The notes under the pieces: generated by a model | Databases searched by the model: none | What the model was told of the DNA's origin: nothing | The model's input: only the letters and a program-made list of their open reading frames with translations | Made by a program: the position numbers and the translations under genes | Part shown: one piece after another, positions 17,051-26,096 of the stretch | Layout of the letters: the number at the start of each line of letters is the position of its first letter | How positions within the stretch are numbered: the first letter of the stretch is position 1 | From: Clostridium sp. | GTDB taxonomy: Bacteria; Bacillota; Clostridia; Lachnospirales; Lachnospiraceae | Assembly (NCBI GenBank): GCA_023664385.1 | Contig: JAMPFU010000032.1 | Coordinates: forward strand, 1-36,779 | Length of the DNA stretch: 36,779 nt | Direction of reading: 5' to 3'

Positions 17051-17151
17051 AAAATTCCCTTCTTTCTCTTTGAACGCCAGTCCATTACTTAGTAGGTTTA
17101 TATTAATTACTCCAATTTTTTTATTCTTGTGCAAGCTTAGAACCTTCACAA

Positions 17152-17925
17152 TCAAATTACACGGAACGGTGCGCCCACATCTGCAATAGAAAGCTCGACA
17201 CCCGGACAAAAATCCTTCAGATAGTTATACATAAATGTCATAAAAAGCTTTTCAATGCCGTAATGTGACGCATCAATAATGGTAAGTCCCATTTCAAGAG
17301 CATCCAAGCCATCATGGTGTCCTATATCACCCGTTATGAGACAGTCAGCGCCCTTTTCTATGGCTGTTGTTATAACACTTTTTCCCGAACCCGGACATAT
17401 GGCTATTTTTTCAACTGGCTTATCAGCCTTGCCGTACACCATTACCTTTTCAATGTCGAAGCATTCCTTGACGACACATGCAAGCTCATCAAGGGGTACA
17501 ACGTCCTTTAAAATTCCAATTTGCCCCAAGCCCTCGCCGTTATGGGTTTCCTGAAGAACCTCTGTATTTTTAAGCCTGAGCATGGCAGCCGCCTCCTTCG
17601 CCATGCCGCCCTTCGTATCAAAATTCGTATGCATTGCATAGCAGACAATACCTGCCTCAACAAGGGCAAGTACCTTATTGCCAAGAATCGTGTCATCATT
17701 TACTCTATTCATTTTGGAAAAAATCATAGGATGGTGGGTAATAATCATGTCAACACCGCCTTCTATGGCAGCCTGACAGACCTCATATGTAGCGTCCACA
17801 GCAAGCATTATCTTTTTTATTTTTTTATTCTTACGTCCCACCAGAAGTCCCACATTGTCCCAGTCCTCAGCATATTCCGGCGGCGACTGTGCCTCAAGTA
17901 TTTTAATAATATCCTTACAAAGCAT
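17152..17925 (-). CDS. Nif3-like dinuclear metal protein (DUF34)
   Basis: A 257-residue NIF3/DUF34 family protein. Metal ligands are visible: H64-H65 in IITHHPMIF, D103 in HTNFDTKGG, and H221/E225 in ASHYGIE. It is the short form without the PII-like insertion found in Bacillus YqfO (about 370 residues). Databases often call it GTP cyclohydrolase 1 type 2 homologue, but the family's cellular role is unsettled. The ATG has TTGGAGGAAA upstream. It follows trmK by 27 nt in the dgt-dnaG-rpoD-trmK-nif3 order common in Firmicutes. Confidence 0.93.
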   Translation of the reverse strand: MLCKDIIKILEAQSPPEYAEDWDNVGLLVGRKNKKIKKIMLAVDATYEVCQAAIEGGVDMIITHHPMIFSKMNRVNDDTILGNKVLALVEAGIVCYAMHTNFDTKGGMAKEAAAMLRLKNTEVLQETHNGEGLGQIGILKDVVPLDELACVVKECFDIEKVMVYGKADKPVEKIAICPGSGKSVITTAIEKGADCLITGDIGHHDGLDALEMGLTIIDASHYGIEKLFMTFMYNYLKDFCPGVELSIADVGAPFRVI

Positions 17926-17952
17926 GTATTTCCTCCAACAAAACCAAATTTG

Positions 17953-18663
17953 CTACAGCATTTCAAGTGCCTGATTTATCAATGCAATTTCCTGACCTAT
18001 CGTATCTAATCTATGAGCCGATGCGGGCGTATATGCCCCCTTAAGCCTCTCCCTTATGTCAGAGCGCTTACGCTTTTCCTCGGTAAGAAAACATTTCAAC
18101 ACACGGTCCTTCTCCTCAAGCAAAATCCGCCCATACATGATTTCAAGCTCCGAGTATGGTGTTTTTCTTACACTGTCTGTCCCTACAGCAGGAAGCGCTT
18201 TCATTACATTATAAAATTTGTCTTCCTCAACAAGCATTTTTTCCTTAGTGATACTATAATTATTCCTAAGTAAAAACTCACGTACCTTATGTATTTCAGA
18301 CTGAGGCTGTAAGATAAGGTGAATCCCCTTATCAAGGTGCGCCTTTCCTTTATCAAGAATTTTTGTGATAAGCTCACCGCCCATTCCGGCAATTATGGCA
18401 CAGGAAGCCTCGCCTAATTTAAGCCCCGCCATACCGTCGGATTGTCTTACCTCTATCACCTTCTCCAACCCATATGCCCTGATGTTTTCCTCTGCGATTT
18501 TAAGCGGTCCGCTTTTAATATCCATGGCAACCACATTTCCAACGCCATGCATGGCAAGCCATATTGCCACATGGGCATGGTCGCAGCCAATATCAGCGAC
18601 ACTTCTCTCATCCACAAAATCCACGACGGTCTGCATACGTTTTGAAAGCTTTACATTCGACAT
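17953..18663 (-). CDS. trmK: tRNA (adenine22-N1)-methyltransferase
   Basis: TrmK (COG2384) methylates N1 of A22 in the tRNA D-arm using SAM. The 236 residues include the N-terminal LSKRMQTVVDFV, the SAM-binding motif VADIGCDHAHVAI (23-35), the AGMGG motif (about 92-96), and the LQPQSEIHKVREFL segment typical of the family, followed by a helical C-terminal domain. It sits 15 nt behind rpoD, its normal neighbour in Firmicutes. Confidence 0.95.
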   Translation of the reverse strand: MSNVKLSKRMQTVVDFVDERSVADIGCDHAHVAIWLAMHGVGNVVAMDIKSGPLKIAEENIRAYGLEKVIEVRQSDGMAGLKLGEASCAIIAGMGGELITKILDKGKAHLDKGIHLILQPQSEIHKVREFLLRNNYSITKEKMLVEEDKFYNVMKALPAVGTDSVRKTPYSELEIMYGRILLEEKDRVLKCFLTEEKRKRSDIRERLKGAYTPASAHRLDTIGQEIALINQALEML

Positions 18664-18678
18664 AATCCATCACCAAAA

Positions 18679-19839
18679 CTAGCTGTTATCCTCCAGATAA
18701 TCCTTGAGCTTACGGCTTCTGCTTGGATGTCTTAATTTTCTTAAAGCCTTAGCCTCTATCTGCCTGATTCTCTCTCTTGTAACCTTAAATTCTTTTCCTA
18801 CTTCCTCAAGTGTTCTTGCCCTACCGTCATCAAGTCCGAAGCGAAGTCTTAAAACCTTCTGCTCCCGCTCCGTAAGGGTGCTGAGCACATCAACAAGCTG
18901 CTCCTTCAAAAGTGTAAATGCGGCTGCCTCCGCAGGGACAGGTACATTCTCATCTTGAATGAAATCGCCCAAATGGCTGTCCTCCTCCTCGCCGATAGGC
19001 GTTTCAAGGGAAACAGGCTCCTGTGATATTTTCAGTATCTCCCTGACTCTCTCAACAGGAATATCCATCTCCTCAGCAATTTCCTCAGGAAGCGGCTCCC
19101 TTCCAAGCTCCTGAAGCAGCTGCCTCGATACACGAATCAGCTTATTAATTGTTTCAACCATATGCACAGGAATACGGATTGTCCTTGCCTGGTCGGCAAT
19201 CGCTCTTGTAATTGCCTGTCTGATCCACCATGTCGCATAGGTTGAAAATTTATATCCCTTGCGGTAATCAAACTTCTCCACAGCCTTAATCAGACCAAGA
19301 TTACCCTCCTGAATCAGGTCAAGAAACAGCATGCCGCGCCCTACATATCGCTTGGCAATGCTCACAACAAGCCTCAGGTTCGCTTCAGCAAGCTTTTTCT
19401 TTGCCTCCTCGTCTCCGTCCTCCATTCTCTTTGCAAGCTCAATTTCCTCCTCGGCACTGAGCAACGGCACCTTGCCAATTTCCTTTAGGTACATCCTTAC
19501 CGGATCCTCAATACTTACGCCGTCAGGAACAGACAAATCAATGTGCTCAACATCAACGTCTATTTCCTCGTCACCAGCCGCAAGCAGCGCATCATCAGGC
19601 TCGTCATCATCTGCATCATCCGTAATCGTCAGGACGTCCACGCTATTTTCCTCAAGGAATTCAAATATGGTAATCATCCTGTCCGTTGTCAGCTCAATTT
19701 CCTTGCAGTCATTGAAATGATTGATTATCTCCGTATCCTCTATGACATTTTTCTTTTTCCTGGCAAGCTCCAAAAGTTCCTTCAGCTTTACCTTGAACTT
19801 TTCCTCCAATGCCTGATCCTTTGTTACATTTTCATCCAT
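18679..19839 (-). CDS. rpoD: Primary sigma factor RpoD/SigA
   Basis: The housekeeping sigma-70 factor, 386 residues. An N-terminal region 1.1-like segment is followed by an acidic linker ([17 protein letters not shown]), region 1.2 ([16 protein letters not shown]), region 2 ([20 protein letters not shown], then [15 protein letters not shown]), region 3, and region 4.2 ([20 protein letters not shown]). It recognises the TTGACA/TATAAT promoters seen throughout this window. It lies 31 nt after dnaG in the macromolecular synthesis operon. The ATG has GGAAGG upstream. Confidence 0.98.
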   Translation of the reverse strand: MDENVTKDQALEEKFKVKLKELLELARKKKNVIEDTEIINHFNDCKEIELTTDRMITIFEFLEENSVDVLTITDDADDDEPDDALLAAGDEEIDVDVEHIDLSVPDGVSIEDPVRMYLKEIGKVPLLSAEEEIELAKRMEDGDEEAKKKLAEANLRLVVSIAKRYVGRGMLFLDLIQEGNLGLIKAVEKFDYRKGYKFSTYATWWIRQAITRAIADQARTIRIPVHMVETINKLIRVSRQLLQELGREPLPEEIAEEMDIPVERVREILKISQEPVSLETPIGEEEDSHLGDFIQDENVPVPAEAAAFTLLKEQLVDVLSTLTEREQKVLRLRFGLDDGRARTLEEVGKEFKVTRERIRQIEAKALRKLRHPSRSRKLKDYLEDNS

Positions 19840-19870
19840 TATTTTTCCATCCTTCCATAGTGTTTATATT

Positions 19871-21640
19871 CTATCCACTTTTTAATGAAATATGCAGTTT
19901 TGCTATCTTAGCCTTAGCCTTGATAAGCTCCTGAAGCCTTGCCATATCATCCATGCACATAGACATATCATAATCAATTTTTGCAAGCTTTGTTCTTTTT
20001 ACAACATCATTTACAGCCTTTTCCCGTTCCTCAAGGGACATGTCAAAGGCAAGCTCCGTTTGCAAAATGGAGGCTACAAGCCTCTGCTTGTCCATATCAG
20101 GAAACATGTCTACTATGGCAGCAGGCTTTACCTGCCCTGTATCCCTGTACTGTGAAAATAAAATATCTGCAACGGCTCTATAATCCTCTGCCACAAAATC
20201 CTCCTCGGATATGATACCAGAAAGCACATCAAACAACCCCGTATCATTTACAAGCCATGTAAGCAGCAGCCGTTCAGGCATATTTGTGTCATCCTGCTTT
20301 TGCGTGGTTCTCCTCGGTACACTGTTTGTAATCTCCATCTCTTTTATTCCTAAGGTGCCGTATTTTGTAACCATGCTCTTGAAGCCGTCAGCGTCAAGCC
20401 TGTACTGTTCTGCCACTGTCTCAATGTAACTGTGACGTGTTACAACCTCCTCAATGGCTGAAATTCTCTTTGCAGCTTCTTTCGTAAACTTTGTTTTCTC
20501 CTCAGGATCCTTCAGATTATAGTTACCCGCAAGACATGCCACCTCAAACATAATGCCCGTAGAGGCGTTAAGGATACGTTCCTCATAGGCTTCCCTTCCC
20601 ATATTTTTTATAAACTCGTCAGGGTCCTTGTATGGCTTCATGTCTATTACCCTTGTGGTAATTCCAACCGAACGCATAATGCCGATTGCCTTCATGGTTG
20701 CATTTGTGCCTGCCCCGTCACTATCATAGGCAAGATACGCCTCGTCCGTATACCGCTTTATAATATTTGCCTGCCCTATTGTAAATGCAGTTCCAAGTGA
20801 CGCAACCGCATTGTCAAAGCCTGCCTGATGCATGGCTATCACGTCCATATAGCCCTCACATATGATAATGCCCCGGCGTTTGGACCGTCTTGCAATATTC
20901 ATTGCAAACAAATTGCGACTTTTATCAAAAACAGCGGTTTCCTTCGTGTTTACATATTTGGGCTTGCCATCACCCAAAACACGTCCTCCAAAAGCAATCA
21001 CCTTCCCATTTATGTCAAGGATGGGAACCATGACCCGATTCCAAAATTTATCGTTTGCTCCCCTATCCTCATATACATCCACCAATCCGGCATCAACCAT
21101 CTGTCTGTCCGTATAGCCTTTATTTTTCAGGTATTTGTAAAGGTCATCATTATAAATGTCCGAATACCCCATTGCAAATGCCGTTATGGTGTCATCCGTA
21201 AATCCCCTGTTATGCAAATAGTCAAGTGCCTTTTTTCCATGCTCCGTTTTTGTCAGGAGATAATGGAAATATGCCGCAGCCGTTCTGTTTAGCTCCTTTA
21301 ATTCCGTGCGGTAATTTTCCTGCTCCTTTTGCTTCGGACTAAGCTCATACTCAGGCAGTGTCATGCCCGATCTGTCTGCCAAAAGCTTCATTGCCTCCAC
21401 AAAGCCCATGTTCTCGTATTCTCTTACGAAGGTAAATACATTTCCGCTTGCGCCACAGCCAAAGCAGTGATATAGCTGTTTGTCTCGGCTCACATGAAAG
21501 GAGGGCGTCTTTTCATGGTGAAAGGGACAGCATGCCGAATAGGAATTACCCTGTTTTTTAAGACTTACATATCCACCTATCACATCAACGATGTCATTAC
21601 GACTTCTGACTTCCTCTATTATATCATCTGAATAATACAA
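19871..21640 (-). CDS. dnaG: DNA primase
   Basis: DnaG makes RNA primers at the replication fork with the replicative helicase. The 589 residues show the CHC2 zinc finger (C38-P-F-H41 and C59-x-x-C62), the TOPRIM catalytic core with CEGYMDVIAMHQAGF and AYDSDGAG, and a C-terminal helicase-interaction region. It follows dgt by 15 nt and precedes rpoD, the usual order. Confidence 0.98.
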   Translation of the reverse strand: MYYSDDIIEEVRSRNDIVDVIGGYVSLKKQGNSYSACCPFHHEKTPSFHVSRDKQLYHCFGCGASGNVFTFVREYENMGFVEAMKLLADRSGMTLPEYELSPKQKEQENYRTELKELNRTAAAYFHYLLTKTEHGKKALDYLHNRGFTDDTITAFAMGYSDIYNDDLYKYLKNKGYTDRQMVDAGLVDVYEDRGANDKFWNRVMVPILDINGKVIAFGGRVLGDGKPKYVNTKETAVFDKSRNLFAMNIARRSKRRGIIICEGYMDVIAMHQAGFDNAVASLGTAFTIGQANIIKRYTDEAYLAYDSDGAGTNATMKAIGIMRSVGITTRVIDMKPYKDPDEFIKNMGREAYEERILNASTGIMFEVACLAGNYNLKDPEEKTKFTKEAAKRISAIEEVVTRHSYIETVAEQYRLDADGFKSMVTKYGTLGIKEMEITNSVPRRTTQKQDDTNMPERLLLTWLVNDTGLFDVLSGIISEEDFVAEDYRAVADILFSQYRDTGQVKPAAIVDMFPDMDKQRLVASILQTELAFDMSLEEREKAVNDVVKRTKLAKIDYDMSMCMDDMARLQELIKAKAKIAKLHISLKSG

Positions 21641-21655
21641 ATTTCATTACCTCTA

Positions 21656-22669
21656 TTACCCTTCCCATGACTTTGGCAAAAACAGCTCCTTCGCCTTTGC
21701 CACGGCATAATTATCCGTCATACCTGCTATGTAATCACATATTACCGTCCTGCTGTCCTCCCCATCCTCAATATATTTTCTATATTCGGCGGGAAGCCTC
21801 GAACTATCATTTACATACTCCGAATACAGCATCTCAATAACATGCTCTGCCTTACTCTCCTCGCTTTTTGCAATGGGATTTGTATATAAATCCGCAAACA
21901 TAAAGCTTCTAAGCTTCTTCAGGGCATTCTCGCACTCCTCCGACATGACGATATAAGCCTTGTCCATGCTACACGACACGATGGAATGAATAATACTGTT
22001 TATCCTGTCTCTCGTGCTGTGCCCCAAAATATCAGTACAATCAGACGGCAATGCAGCCTCAGTAAGGATGCCTGCCCTGATGCCGTCATCAATATCGTGG
22101 TTAATATATGCAACCTTGTCGGAAATTCTTACAATATCCCCCTCAAGTGTCGCTGGTTTGCAGGAAGTTTTATGGTTTAAAATACCATCCCTTACCTCCC
22201 ATGTAAGGTTAAGTCCCCGTCCGTTTTTCTCAAGCCTCTCAACAACACGGACGCTCTGTTCATTATGTAAAAACGGTCTGCCTGTACATTTTGTCAAGGC
22301 TCTTTCTCCCGCATGTCCAAAAGGCGTGTGTCCCAAATCATGCCCTAATGCAATAGCCTCCGTCAAATCCTCATTCAGCCGAAGCGCCCTTGCTATGGTT
22401 CTAGCAATCTGCGAAACCTCTAATGTGTGTGTCAGCCTCGTCCTATAGTGGTCCCCGCCAGGGGATAAAAAAACCTGAGTCTTATGCTTCATTCTCCGAA
22501 AAGCCTTTGAATGAATGATACGGTCCCTGTCTCTTTGAAATGAGGTTCTGATGTCACACAATGCTTCCTCTCTCTCCCGTCCCCTGCTTAAATCGCTAAA
22601 GGAAGCGTGAGGACTTAATATATCATGTTCCCTTTTTTCCTGTTCTTCCCGAATAAGCATCGTAACCAT
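21656..22669 (-). CDS. dgt: Deoxyguanosinetriphosphate triphosphohydrolase-like protein
   Basis: An HD-superfamily dNTPase that releases tripolyphosphate from dGTP or other dNTPs. The 337 residues carry FRRMKHKTQVF, the first metal His H81 in RLTHTLEVSQIA, the HD motif H110-D111 in LGHDLGHTPFGHAGE, and a late conserved Asp in ISDKVAYINHDIDDG. The ATG at 22669 follows GGAGGTAG closely; a second ATG nine bases in is possible. It is the first gene of the dgt-dnaG-rpoD-trmK-nif3 cluster. Substrate range is not predictable from sequence. Confidence 0.94.
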   Translation of the reverse strand: MVTMLIREEQEKREHDILSPHASFSDLSRGREREEALCDIRTSFQRDRDRIIHSKAFRRMKHKTQVFLSPGGDHYRTRLTHTLEVSQIARTIARALRLNEDLTEAIALGHDLGHTPFGHAGERALTKCTGRPFLHNEQSVRVVERLEKNGRGLNLTWEVRDGILNHKTSCKPATLEGDIVRISDKVAYINHDIDDGIRAGILTEAALPSDCTDILGHSTRDRINSIIHSIVSCSMDKAYIVMSEECENALKKLRSFMFADLYTNPIAKSEESKAEHVIEMLYSEYVNDSSRLPAEYRKYIEDGEDSRTVICDYIAGMTDNYAVAKAKELFLPKSWEG

Positions 22670-22703
22670 CTACCTCCAAGAGCATCTGTCATCAAATCCT
22701 GCC

Positions 22704-22754
22704 TTATAAAAAGCTTGAAAAACCTTTTTATAAAGAAATAAAAAGTCCGTACAA
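22704..22754 (-). promoter_or_regulatory. Promoter and inverted repeat upstream of the dgt-dnaG-rpoD operon
   Basis: TTATAAAAAG (22704-22713) and CTTTTTATAA (22724-22733) form a perfect 10-bp inverted repeat. On the minus strand a candidate promoter TTGTAC (22754-22749), 16 nt, TATAAA (22732-22727) has its -10 inside the right arm, so the repeat could be an operator or a hairpin at the mRNA 5' end. Confidence 0.4.
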
Positions 22755-22777
22755 TTATATTATTCTACAGACTTTTA
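22739..22777 (-). terminator. Terminator after the YesL-like gene
   Basis: On the minus strand AAAAGTCTGTA pairs with GTACGGACTTTT and is followed by T-rich TATTTCTTTAT. It separates the YesL-like gene from dgt. Confidence 0.55.
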
Positions 22778-22872
22778 CTTTTTCCTCTATTTTTTCTTAA
22801 AAATATACTTATTATTTTTGTTATCCATTTTTTCTGATTTTTACTTTCTCTCCACGTTTTTCTTACTTATTA

Positions 22873-23994
22873 TTACCACTCCCTATCTTTTTTCTTACTT
22901 TTATTTCTTCTACCCTTTTTTATAACATCTTTTTTGTCCATACTGTTTTTGTCTGTATCGTCAGCTTCTTTATCGTCTATACTGTCTTCATCTGTATCGT
23001 CAGCGTCCTTATCGTCTATACTATCTTCGTCTGTATCGTCAGCTTCTTTATCGTCTATGCTATCTTCGTCTGCATCGTCAGCTTCTTTATCGTCTATGCT
23101 ATCTTCGTCTGCATCGTCAGCGCCCTTATCGTCTATACTGTCTTCATCTGTATCGTCAGCTTCCTTATCGTCTATACTATCTTCGTCTGTATCGTCAGCT
23201 TCTTTATCGTCTATACTATCTTCGTCTACATCGTCAGCGTCCTTGCCATCAATATCATTTTCATCTTCTTCCTCAGCCTTACGAGCTTCCTCCTCGGCTT
23301 TTTTTGCAGCCTCCTCCATGCGCTGCTCGTTCAGACGGAATATTTTTCTCATGGTAGCGCTTGTTCCATACGCAATTGCACCAAAGATTATCAAAAGCCA
23401 CAAATACCAAATATAAACAAAAATCTCTGGATATATTATGCAAATGGCAATTGGTGCAAACCATGCCACCATAACCTTAATCCAAGACCACTTGTAGGTC
23501 ATGGCTAGAATAATGGAATTTCTCATTGATATGGAAAGCCTATTGTTGTATCTTGCAATGAGCGGAAACAAAAACGGAACAACGAGCGCAAACACAATAA
23601 GTTCAAGAATAAGAACACCTGTATAAAAAGTGGAAATAGTGCCCGGAACCGTCTTGATAAGCAAAAACTCACCATACATTACAAAAAGCGCAAGTAAAAT
23701 TGCGAAAAAAGCAATGGTGGACTGCTTAAAGCTTCTCTTAAACTCGTGAATAAAGCCATCTACAACAGTCTCCTCCTCATCCTCCTGAAGCCTGATGCAC
23801 ATGGCATAAAGGGCTGAAAGAGAAGCGCCGATTGTAAAAACCGGAATACATCCTATAACAAAGCATACATTCAGTGCGAAAATATTTCCAAATGCGTCCA
23901 AGGCACGCCTCAAGAACGGCTCCTGATTTTTATATTTATTAAGCTCACGCTCCTTTTTTGCCTCTATATCGTCTATTTTTTCCCTATCGCTCAT
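22873..23994 (-). CDS. YesL-like (DUF624) membrane protein with acidic repeat tail
   Basis: A 373-residue protein. Residues about 35-235 hold five or six membrane segments (for example FVIGCIPVFTIGASLSALYA and FFAILLALFVMYGEF), in the DUF624/YesL pattern, with the usual short ALDAFGNIFALN amphipathic start. The C-terminal ~120 residues are cytosolic: an AAKKAEEEARKAEEED helix, seven copies of a 13-residue D/E/K unit (core DEDSIDDKEADD), and a basic end. The ATG at 23994 has GAGG 6 nt upstream; an ATG at 24015 lacks one. DUF624 genes often neighbour carbohydrate ABC importers, as here, but the function is unknown. The repeat tail is not part of the normal family. Confidence 0.85.
   Translation of the reverse strand: MSDREKIDDIEAKKERELNKYKNQEPFLRRALDAFGNIFALNVCFVIGCIPVFTIGASLSALYAMCIRLQEDEEETVVDGFIHEFKRSFKQSTIAFFAILLALFVMYGEFLLIKTVPGTISTFYTGVLILELIVFALVVPFLFPLIARYNNRLSISMRNSIILAMTYKWSWIKVMVAWFAPIAICIIYPEIFVYIWYLWLLIIFGAIAYGTSATMRKIFRLNEQRMEEAAKKAEEEARKAEEEDENDIDGKDADDVDEDSIDDKEADDTDEDSIDDKEADDTDEDSIDDKGADDADEDSIDDKEADDADEDSIDDKEADDTDEDSIDDKDADDTDEDSIDDKEADDTDKNSMDKKDVIKKGRRNKSKKKDREW
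22938..23250. repeat. 39-bp in-frame tandem repeat array
   Basis: About seven near-identical 39-bp units plus degenerate flanks, each coding the 13-residue D/E/K unit, with substitutions mostly limited to swapping E/D/G and T/A/V. Such an array can change copy number by slippage or recombination. Confidence 0.92.
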
Positions 23995-24122
23995 ACATAA
24001 CCTCACATTTTCCATTATATTCTTTTATCTGATATTATCTCCACATAACAATTTGTACTTACCACAATAATCCCACATAAAAGAATATAATTTAATTTTA
24101 AACCAATTTTGTGTCATAAAAT

Positions 24123-24167
24123 AAATATAATGTGGGTATCAATATAAATGACACCTACATTATATTT
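24123..24167. terminator. Bidirectional terminator between the ABC importer and the YesL-like gene
   Basis: AAATATAATGT...GGT..TCA pairs with TGA..ACC...ACATTATATTT (19-bp imperfect stem, 7-nt loop). It directly follows the stop of the last permease gene on the minus strand. Confidence 0.75.
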
Positions 24168-24190
24168 ATTCATATGATTTATATATAATA

Positions 24191-25054
24191 TTACTCTTTA
24201 ACTCCACCAAGAGCCACACCAGCAATAATATACTTAGAAAGAGCAAAGTACATAACAAGCAGTGGAAGAACTGTAACGAAAAGACCACAGTAAATCATTC
24301 CCCAATCTCTTTCCTTGTCGTTAGACTTTAAAGCCTCAACGAACATAGGCATTGTAGCTTTTTCTCTTTCTGTTGCAAGTATAATAGAAGGCGTATAAAG
24401 ATTATTCCATGAGCTAACGAAAGCAAATATAGCCTGAGTTGCCATAGCCGGTTTAAGCAAAGGCAATACAATACGATTAAATGTATGCAGTTCGCTCGAA
24501 CCATCTATACGTGCTGCTTCGACTATTTCTACCGAAAGTCCCGTTTCCATATACTGCTTCATAAAATAAACAGTAGTTGGAGCAGCCATTGCAGGAATAA
24601 TCATAGCTAAATATGAGCCATACAAATGTGTAATATTACAAACCTTGATAAAGCCTACAATAGAAACCTGCTGAGGAATCATCATAATTGCATAAATAAA
24701 TCCCCATGCAAATCTTTTCAGCTTAAAGTTATAAACCGTAACTGCATATGCAGTAAGTGAAGCGAAATAAACCTGCAATATTACCGCCGGAACAGTAATT
24801 ATAAGCGAATTTAACATCGCCTTAAGAACATTAACACCACTTGTTCTTGCAGTACCCTTTAATAAACCTTTAAAATTCTCAAAGAAGTGACTACCAGGAA
24901 TAAATTTGATTCCTGTAAGAATAGATGGGTTATCTAATGTTGAATTTACAATCATTATATAAAATGGCATTATTGATAAGAAACAAAGCAAGATACATAC
25001 AACATATCTAAGCACCTTTGTTCCTGTTGAATTTTTTTCTACCACTTTGTTCAC
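24191..25054 (-). CDS. Carbohydrate ABC transporter permease, MalG/YtcP-like
   Basis: A 287-residue inner-membrane permease with six predicted membrane helices (CILLCFLSIMPFYIMIV near the N-terminus, FAIMMIPQQVS-type helix in the middle). The cytoplasmic EAA loop, EAARIDGSSELHTFNRIVLP, contacts the ATPase. The start is a GTG immediately after the stop of the first permease, with GGAAGG just upstream, so translation is coupled. No ATPase gene is in the operon; CUT1 importers often share an MsmX-type ATPase encoded elsewhere. The sugar is not predictable. Confidence 0.94.
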   Translation of the reverse strand: MNKVVEKNSTGTKVLRYVVCILLCFLSIMPFYIMIVNSTLDNPSILTGIKFIPGSHFFENFKGLLKGTARTSGVNVLKAMLNSLIITVPAVILQVYFASLTAYAVTVYNFKLKRFAWGFIYAIMMIPQQVSIVGFIKVCNITHLYGSYLAMIIPAMAAPTTVYFMKQYMETGLSVEIVEAARIDGSSELHTFNRIVLPLLKPAMATQAIFAFVSSWNNLYTPSIILATEREKATMPMFVEALKSNDKERDWGMIYCGLFVTVLPLLVMYFALSKYIIAGVALGGVKE

Positions 25055-25993
25055 CTACCTTCCATCTTCCAGCTTGCTAGATGTAAGTCTGTAGAAGAAC
25101 AAGCTAATAAGAAGCGTAATGGCAAATAACATAACTGAATATGCTGCCGCTTTACCATAATTCTGAGTTCCACCTGCACTTACATATTTCTTAATAAGCA
25201 TAACTACAGTCGTAGTAGACATAGTAGGTTTGCCTAAAAATTGAACAACAGGACCACCGTCATTAAACAACTGCGGAATATCGTACATCTGCAAACCACC
25301 GATAGCTGAAGTTACAAGCGTATACTGTAAAATCGGCTTAAGAAGCGGGAGTGTAATCCTAAAGAACTGCTGTTTAGATGTTGCACCATCCACACTTGCC
25401 GCCTCGTAAAGTGATGGGTTAATACCCAAAATACCTGCACAAAGAACAATCATCGTATTGCCATACCACATCCAAAACTGTATAAATGCAATAATTCCCA
25501 ATGAAGTCCAGCCCTTTGTAAGAACACCTGAGTTATCAGTAAGTCCCCAATTTCTAATCATTATAGTAAGAGGACCTCGAACGTCAAACAAGCTATAGAA
25601 TAGGAAACCTATTGTAGCTGCTGTTATAATATTTGGCATGTACATAATAACCTTGTATATACCTGAACCCTTTAACTTAATCTTGATGTCCGTAAACCAA
25701 GCAGCAAGAAGAATCGAAAGAAGTATCTGTGGTACAAAGTTCAGTACCCAAAGTATAACAGTAATCAAAAGAGCACTCCAAAATTCGCTACCAGTCTTAG
25801 CAAACACATAATTCGTAAAGTTTCCTAAGCCGAATGACTCTGTCACATATCTACCATTTTTTGCAGAGTAGATAAGAGAATTATAAAAGGTGTACAAAAG
25901 CGGGTACAACTGAAAAACTAAGAAAACAAGGAAAAACGGAATTAAGAACATAAGTCCATACTTTCCATATTCAACCGTCTTGTTTTTTTTCAT
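25055..25993 (-). CDS. Carbohydrate ABC transporter permease, MalF/LplB-like
   Basis: A 312-residue permease with six predicted helices. It starts with a short basic tail, then YGLMFLIPFFLVFLVFQLYP, the standard first helix. The EAA loop YEAASVDGATSKQQFFRITL is intact. The ATG at 25993 is preceded by AGGGGGTG. It heads the permease pair and follows the lipoprotein gene by about 100 nt, across a strong hairpin (26031-26062). Confidence 0.94.
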   Translation of the reverse strand: MKKNKTVEYGKYGLMFLIPFFLVFLVFQLYPLLYTFYNSLIYSAKNGRYVTESFGLGNFTNYVFAKTGSEFWSALLITVILWVLNFVPQILLSILLAAWFTDIKIKLKGSGIYKVIMYMPNIITAATIGFLFYSLFDVRGPLTIMIRNWGLTDNSGVLTKGWTSLGIIAFIQFWMWYGNTMIVLCAGILGINPSLYEAASVDGATSKQQFFRITLPLLKPILQYTLVTSAIGGLQMYDIPQLFNDGGPVVQFLGKPTMSTTTVVMLIKKYVSAGGTQNYGKAAAYSVMLFAITLLISLFFYRLTSSKLEDGR

Positions 25994-26030
25994 CGTGTAA
26001 AGACACCCCCTAATGATTTTTTATAGTATA

Positions 26031-26062
26031 CACGCATCAGCATTTTATACTACTGATGCGTG
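26031..26062 (-). terminator. Intercistronic hairpin between solute-binding protein and permease genes
   Basis: CACGCATCAG and CTGATGCGTG form a perfect 10-bp stem with a 12-nt loop. There is no clean U-run in the leftward direction, so it probably stabilises the upstream lipoprotein mRNA or attenuates rather than fully terminates, keeping receptor above permease levels. Confidence 0.6.
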
Positions 26063-26096
26063 CACTATTGTTACTTTATAACACTTTTTTAGAGAA

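Noticed and set aside
22938-23250. CRISPR-like array
   Set aside because: Units are contiguous, in frame, without spacers, and encode a D/E-rich tail.
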